Source: CAVYPR01 sp052145775 (GTDB lineage: Bacteria; Actinomycetota; Acidimicrobiia; Acidimicrobiales; RAAP-2). From it: a stretch of DNA of 7,174 nt. The notes under the pieces were generated by a model. That model ran no database searches and was not told the origin of the DNA. It was given only the letters and a program-made list of their open reading frames with translations. This document shows positions 4,771 through 7,174 of this stretch, piece by piece. The stretch spans positions 1-7,174 of the forward strand of contig JBKQNY010000142.1 of the NCBI GenBank assembly GCA_052145775.1, read 5' to 3'. The position numbers were made by a program, and so were the translations under genes. Each line of letters begins with the position of its first letter. The stretch's first letter is position 1.

Positions 4771-5186
4771 CCGCCGAACGGCCCCAGGTGCTCTTCCTGT
4801 GCGTCCACAACGCCGGGCGCTCCCAGATGGCCGCGGCCCTCTTGGCGCGCCAGGCCTCTGGCCGGGTGGTCGTCCATTCCGCCGGCTCTGCGCCCGGGGA
4901 GACCCTCAACCCCGCCGTCGTCGAAGCGATGGCGGAGGTCGGCATCGACATCGGCGACGAGCGGCCCAAGCGGTTGACCGACGAGATGGCCCGGACGGCC
5001 GACGTCATCGTGACCATGGGCTGCGGCGACGCCTGCCCCGTGTACCCAGGCAAGCGTTACGTCGACTGGGAGCTGCCCGACCCCGCCGGCCTGCCGCTGG
5101 AGGACGTGCGCCCGATACGGGACCAGATCGAGCGGCGGGTGGGCGACCTCGTCGCCGACCTCCTGGGATCGACACCGGGATCCTGA
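4767..5186 (+). CDS. arsC: Arsenate reductase, low-molecular-weight phosphatase type (likely mycothiol-linked)
   Basis: A 139-residue cytosolic enzyme reducing As(V) to As(III). The phosphatase loop is CVHNAGRS, with nucleophile Cys12 and Arg18 (CX5R). The general acid is probably Asp105 in LPDPAGLP. Two more cysteines lie at 86 and 90 in TMGCGDACPVYPGK. Actinobacterial relatives (C. glutamicum ArsC1/ArsC2) form an arsenate-mycothiol adduct that mycoredoxin resolves, whereas the S. aureus enzyme uses a three-cysteine relay with thioredoxin. The close spacing of Cys86 and Cys90 and the actinobacterial context favour the first, but the sequence alone does not settle it. The ATG overlaps the aqpS stop (ATGA, 4767-4770), so translation is probably coupled. 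It is the last gene of the ars transcript and supplies arsenite to the adjacent channel. Confidence 0.93.
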   Translation: MTAERPQVLFLCVHNAGRSQMAAALLARQASGRVVVHSAGSAPGETLNPAVVEAMAEVGIDIGDERPKRLTDEMARTADVIVTMGCGDACPVYPGKRYVDWELPDPAGLPLEDVRPIRDQIERRVGDLVADLLGSTPGS

Positions 5187-5245
5187 CGGCTCAGCGCGCC
5201 CGGAGTTCGGGTCGCGGGCCCTCGCCGGCAGGGAGACCGAACCGG

Positions 5246-5289
5246 CCGCCGGCTGCACCGGTCGGCGGAAGCGAGGCGGTGACCTCGCT
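5246..5289. terminator. Two successive hairpins between convergent arsC and crotonase genes
   Basis: The first stem is CCGCCG/CGGCGG (5246-5251, 5263-5268) with an 11-base loop. The second is AGCGAGG/CCTCGCT (5270-5276, 5283-5289) with a 6-base loop, a perfect 7-bp stem. They lie in the 174-bp gap between two genes that end toward each other, so they could stop transcription from both sides. There is no T-run, as is common in high-GC bacteria. Confidence 0.45.
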
Positions 5290-5360
5290 CTGACGGCGCG
5301 ACCGCCACGCCCCGGCGGGCCCACCCCCCCAGGGGACGGCAACGCGTCCGGGACGTTCGG

Positions 5361-6107
5361 TCAATCGGCCGGGATACGCCCGAACAGGCGGGCGAAGGCG
5401 TCGCGTTCGCGGGCTGTGGCGGCGCGTACCGACTCGCGTTCTCCGGCTCGCATCAGGCCCTTGATCGTGCGGGTCGCCGCCCGGTCGTGGGCGGCGATCG
5501 ACTGCGCCGCCGCCATCGACGTCGCCAGCAGCTCCTCGGAGGGGCAGACGGCGGTGGCCAGCCCGGCCGACACGGCCTCGTCGGCCGTGAGCCACTCCGC
5601 GGCAAGGAGCATCCGCGCGGCGCGCTGCCAGCCCATCCGCCGGGGCAGCAGGTAGCTGCTCGCCGCCTCGGGGGGCACCCCCATGTCGGCGAACGGCGTC
5701 TTGAGCCGGGCGGACTCGGCGATGAAGACGAGGTCGCAGTAGGGCAGCATCGTGGCGCCGACGCCCACGCCGGGGCCGTTCACCGCCGCGACGAGCGGGA
5801 CGTCCACGTCGGCCAATGCCGCGACGAGGCCGGGGAACGCCTCGCCGGCGCGCACCGGACCGTGGCCGGCGGCGATGTCGGCCAGCTCGGCGAGGTCGGT
5901 GCCGGCGCAGAAGGCGCTGCCCGCCCCGGTGACCACCACCACCCGCACCCCCTCGTCCCGGTCCGCCGCCCGCAGGGCCTCGGTGAGCGCGTCGTAGAGG
6001 CCGACGGTGAAGGCGTTGCGCTGCGCGGGACGATTGAGGGTGAGCAGCCGTACCGCACCCTCGTTTCGGACGATGACGCCGCCGGCGTCCGCCTCGGCCT
6101 CGTTCAC
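5361..6107 (-). CDS. Crotonase-fold protein, likely delta3,delta2-enoyl-CoA isomerase
   Basis: A 248-residue enoyl-CoA hydratase/isomerase family protein acting on acyl-CoA thioesters, probably in fatty-acid breakdown. The oxyanion-hole strands are visible at GSAFCAGTDL (63-72) and NGPGVGVG (110-117), and the CoA-binding N-terminal part LTLNRPAQRNAF (22-33) is normal. By hand alignment to rat mitochondrial hydratase, both catalytic glutamates are missing (Glu144 to Thr119, Glu164 to Phe139). Instead LKTPFADMGVPPEAASSYLLP (centred on Glu147) matches the peroxisomal delta3,delta2-enoyl-CoA isomerase pattern TPF...PEGCSSY, whose single glutamate is catalytic. The start is GTG 6107, with GGAAAGGA seven bases upstream. 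It is convergent with arsC and divergent from the hotdog gene 162 bp away. Crotonases vary in substrate, so the exact reaction is an inference. Confidence 0.85.
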   Translation of the reverse strand: MNEAEADAGGVIVRNEGAVRLLTLNRPAQRNAFTVGLYDALTEALRAADRDEGVRVVVVTGAGSAFCAGTDLAELADIAAGHGPVRAGEAFPGLVAALADVDVPLVAAVNGPGVGVGATMLPYCDLVFIAESARLKTPFADMGVPPEAASSYLLPRRMGWQRAARMLLAAEWLTADEAVSAGLATAVCPSEELLATSMAAAQSIAAHDRAATRTIKGLMRAGERESVRAATARERDAFARLFGRIPAD

Positions 6108-6269
6108 AGTGACGTCCTTTCCGCCCGGACCAGGTCGACGGCGCCGTCGCCGGGGCCCCCGTGGCCGCTGACATTCTGGCGTGCCCGCCCCGTGGGCAAG
6201 AACACAGACCCGCCGATCCCGGGACGTCGCTCATGGGCCGACCGGGCCTACAGCTACCCTTCAGGCCAG

Positions 6270-6989
6270 ATGAGCTTCCACCCTGCGATGGCCGGACGCG
6301 ACGACGAGTCCCGGGCATTGGGCAACGCCGTCCGACGCCTGATCGCCCTCGCCGTCACCAACGACGCGCCGGCCGACGTGCTCGGTGAGGTGGCCGCCGC
6401 GCTCGACGGCACCGCCGACCGGCTCGAGTCCTACGTGCCCGAGGTGCCCGTCACGCGGCTCCTTCCCTCGGACGAGCGCGACGAGGTGGCCGCCGACCTT
6501 GCCTCCGACGCCACCACGCTCGAGCGAGCCATGCCCTACGACATGGTCATCGGCGCGTGCAACCCGGTCGCGCCCCCGGTCCGGCTCCTCTTCGAGCCGC
6601 CGAAGGCGATCGGGCTGGTCACCTTCGGCGCGCCCTACGAGGGTGCCCCGAGATGCGTGCACGGGGCGGCACTGGCCGCCACCTTCGACATCGTGCTCAC
6701 CGCGGCGAACGTGGTGGCCGACGCCACCGGCCCGACGGTCCGCCTCAACCTGCGGTACCGGCGTCCGACGCTCCTGGGCGTCGAGGCCCGGTTCGAAGGA
6801 TGGGTGACCGCCCGCGACGCGCGGCGGATCCACTCCCTCGGCCGGCTCGTCCAGAATGGCGAGGTCACCCTCGAGGCCGAGGGGGAGTTCGCCGTCTTCG
6901 ACCACGCCCGGGTGGAACGGATGGCCGCCTCCCGGGGCAGGCCGGGCGAAGCCCCCCAACCCTCAGCGTCCGACCCCACCCGTCCCTGA
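6270..6989 (+). CDS. Hotdog-fold PaaI/THEM4-like thioesterase family protein
   Basis: A 239-residue protein. Residues about 1-100 are mostly helical and charged without a known motif. Residues about 105-220 form a hotdog domain of the acyl-CoA thioesterase type. VHGAALAATFDIVL (130-143) corresponds to the HGG...D active-site helix; the usual second Gly is Ala133 and Asp140 is the likely catalytic acid. NLRYRRPTLLG is the strand that follows in PaaI/THEM4-like proteins, and the C-terminal tail is Pro/Ser-rich. It would hydrolyse an acyl-CoA, substrate unknown. ATG 6270 begins the conserved length, but only a weak AGGCC precedes it. The frame is open far upstream opposite the crotonase gene, which I treat as shadow coding. 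It is divergent from the crotonase, so the two may share regulation. Confidence 0.78.
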   Translation: MSFHPAMAGRDDESRALGNAVRRLIALAVTNDAPADVLGEVAAALDGTADRLESYVPEVPVTRLLPSDERDEVAADLASDATTLERAMPYDMVIGACNPVAPPVRLLFEPPKAIGLVTFGAPYEGAPRCVHGAALAATFDIVLTAANVVADATGPTVRLNLRYRRPTLLGVEARFEGWVTARDARRIHSLGRLVQNGEVTLEAEGEFAVFDHARVERMAASRGRPGEAPQPSASDPTRP

Positions 6990-7009
6990 CGGCGATCGCG
7001 CCGCCTGGT

Positions 7010-7025
7010 CCGGTGTCGACACCGG
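7010..7025. repeat. 16-bp perfect palindrome after the thioesterase gene
   Basis: CCGGTGTCGACACCGG is its own reverse complement and begins 20 bases after the stop codon. As RNA it would make a hairpin with little or no loop, so it is a weaker terminator than its length suggests; a dimeric regulator site for the next gene is the alternative. Confidence 0.45.
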
Positions 7026-7094
7026 CACGACGCTCCCCTCCCCGTCCCCTCAGGATCGCGCCAAAAAAAGCTCCCACCCCCTGGCGCCGGGGTC

Positions 7095-7174
7095 GATTAC
7101 CTACTAAACTCATCGAAATACAGAACAATTGTCCTGGTCGGGTCCACGGCCAGGTCCTCGAGCCAGAAGGAGGT
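7095..7174 (+). promoter_or_regulatory. AT-rich promoter-like patch and strong Shine-Dalgarno of a gene beyond the right edge
   Basis: Bases from about 7095 to 7132 are clearly AT-richer than the flanks and contain TACTAAACT and the 8-bp palindrome ACAATTGT, a likely promoter area although no confident -35/-10 pair could be fixed. The window ends with AGAAGGAGGT (7165-7174), nearly a perfect complement to the 3' end of 16S rRNA. A plus-strand start codon is therefore expected within about ten bases after the window. Confidence 0.55.

Noticed and set aside
5191..6318. 375-codon minus-strand open frame and the long plus-strand frame 5487-6269
   Set aside because: Both are shadows of the crotonase gene. 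The first is Arg/Gly-rich and in another frame; the second is only the upstream extension of the real thioesterase frame with low-complexity translation.

Overview
The window comes from a high-GC bacterium, most likely an actinobacterium. The genes use strongly GC-rich third positions and several GTG starts. The arsenate reductase is of the actinobacterial LMW-phosphatase type, and the C-As lyase closely resembles mycobacterial CadI/ArsI proteins. Class or genus cannot be fixed from this sequence.

Layout. Positions 1-335 (minus strand) hold the N-terminus of a TrwC/MobF-type relaxase that runs off the left edge, the hallmark of a conjugative plasmid or integrative conjugative element (ICE). 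Positions 336-2101 form a 1.77 kb stretch without a convincing gene but rich in structure. It contains a strongly G-skewed segment, an 11-bp inverted repeat (oriT candidate), and a 45-nt fragment matching the 3' half of a tRNA from anticodon loop to CCA (a likely att site). It also contains a 7-bp tandem repeat, two very strong hairpins (13-bp and 14-bp perfect stems), a widely spaced 11-bp inverted repeat, and two overlapping 14-bp palindromes. The orientation of the tRNA fragment fits an integrated element lying to its left, with the flanking replicon beginning at about 1046.

Positions 2102-5186 are an arsenic-resistance locus with an unusual composition. A first aquaporin-family channel (2102-2929) is followed by a convergent, divergently regulated ars cluster. 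arsR (minus, 3129-3470) faces away from arsI/cadI (3548-4009), an AqpS-like channel (4024-4770) and arsC (4767-5186). The last three are tightly packed and probably one transcript, controlled from the 77-bp arsR-arsI promoter/operator region. No ArsB, Acr3 or ArsP pump is present. The simplest model is that ArsC reduces arsenate and ArsI strips carbon from trivalent organoarsenicals, both giving arsenite. Arsenite would then leave down its gradient through the channel(s), as in the AqpS-ArsC pathway of Sinorhizobium meliloti.

Positions 5361-6107 (minus) encode a crotonase-fold protein that looks like a delta3,delta2-enoyl-CoA isomerase rather than a hydratase. Divergent from it is a hotdog-fold thioesterase-like protein (6270-6989). 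These look like ordinary lipid-metabolism genes unrelated to arsenic. The right end (6990-7174) is intergenic, with a 16-bp palindrome, a small AT-rich promoter-like patch and a near-perfect Shine-Dalgarno sequence at the last bases, so another plus-strand gene should begin just beyond the window.
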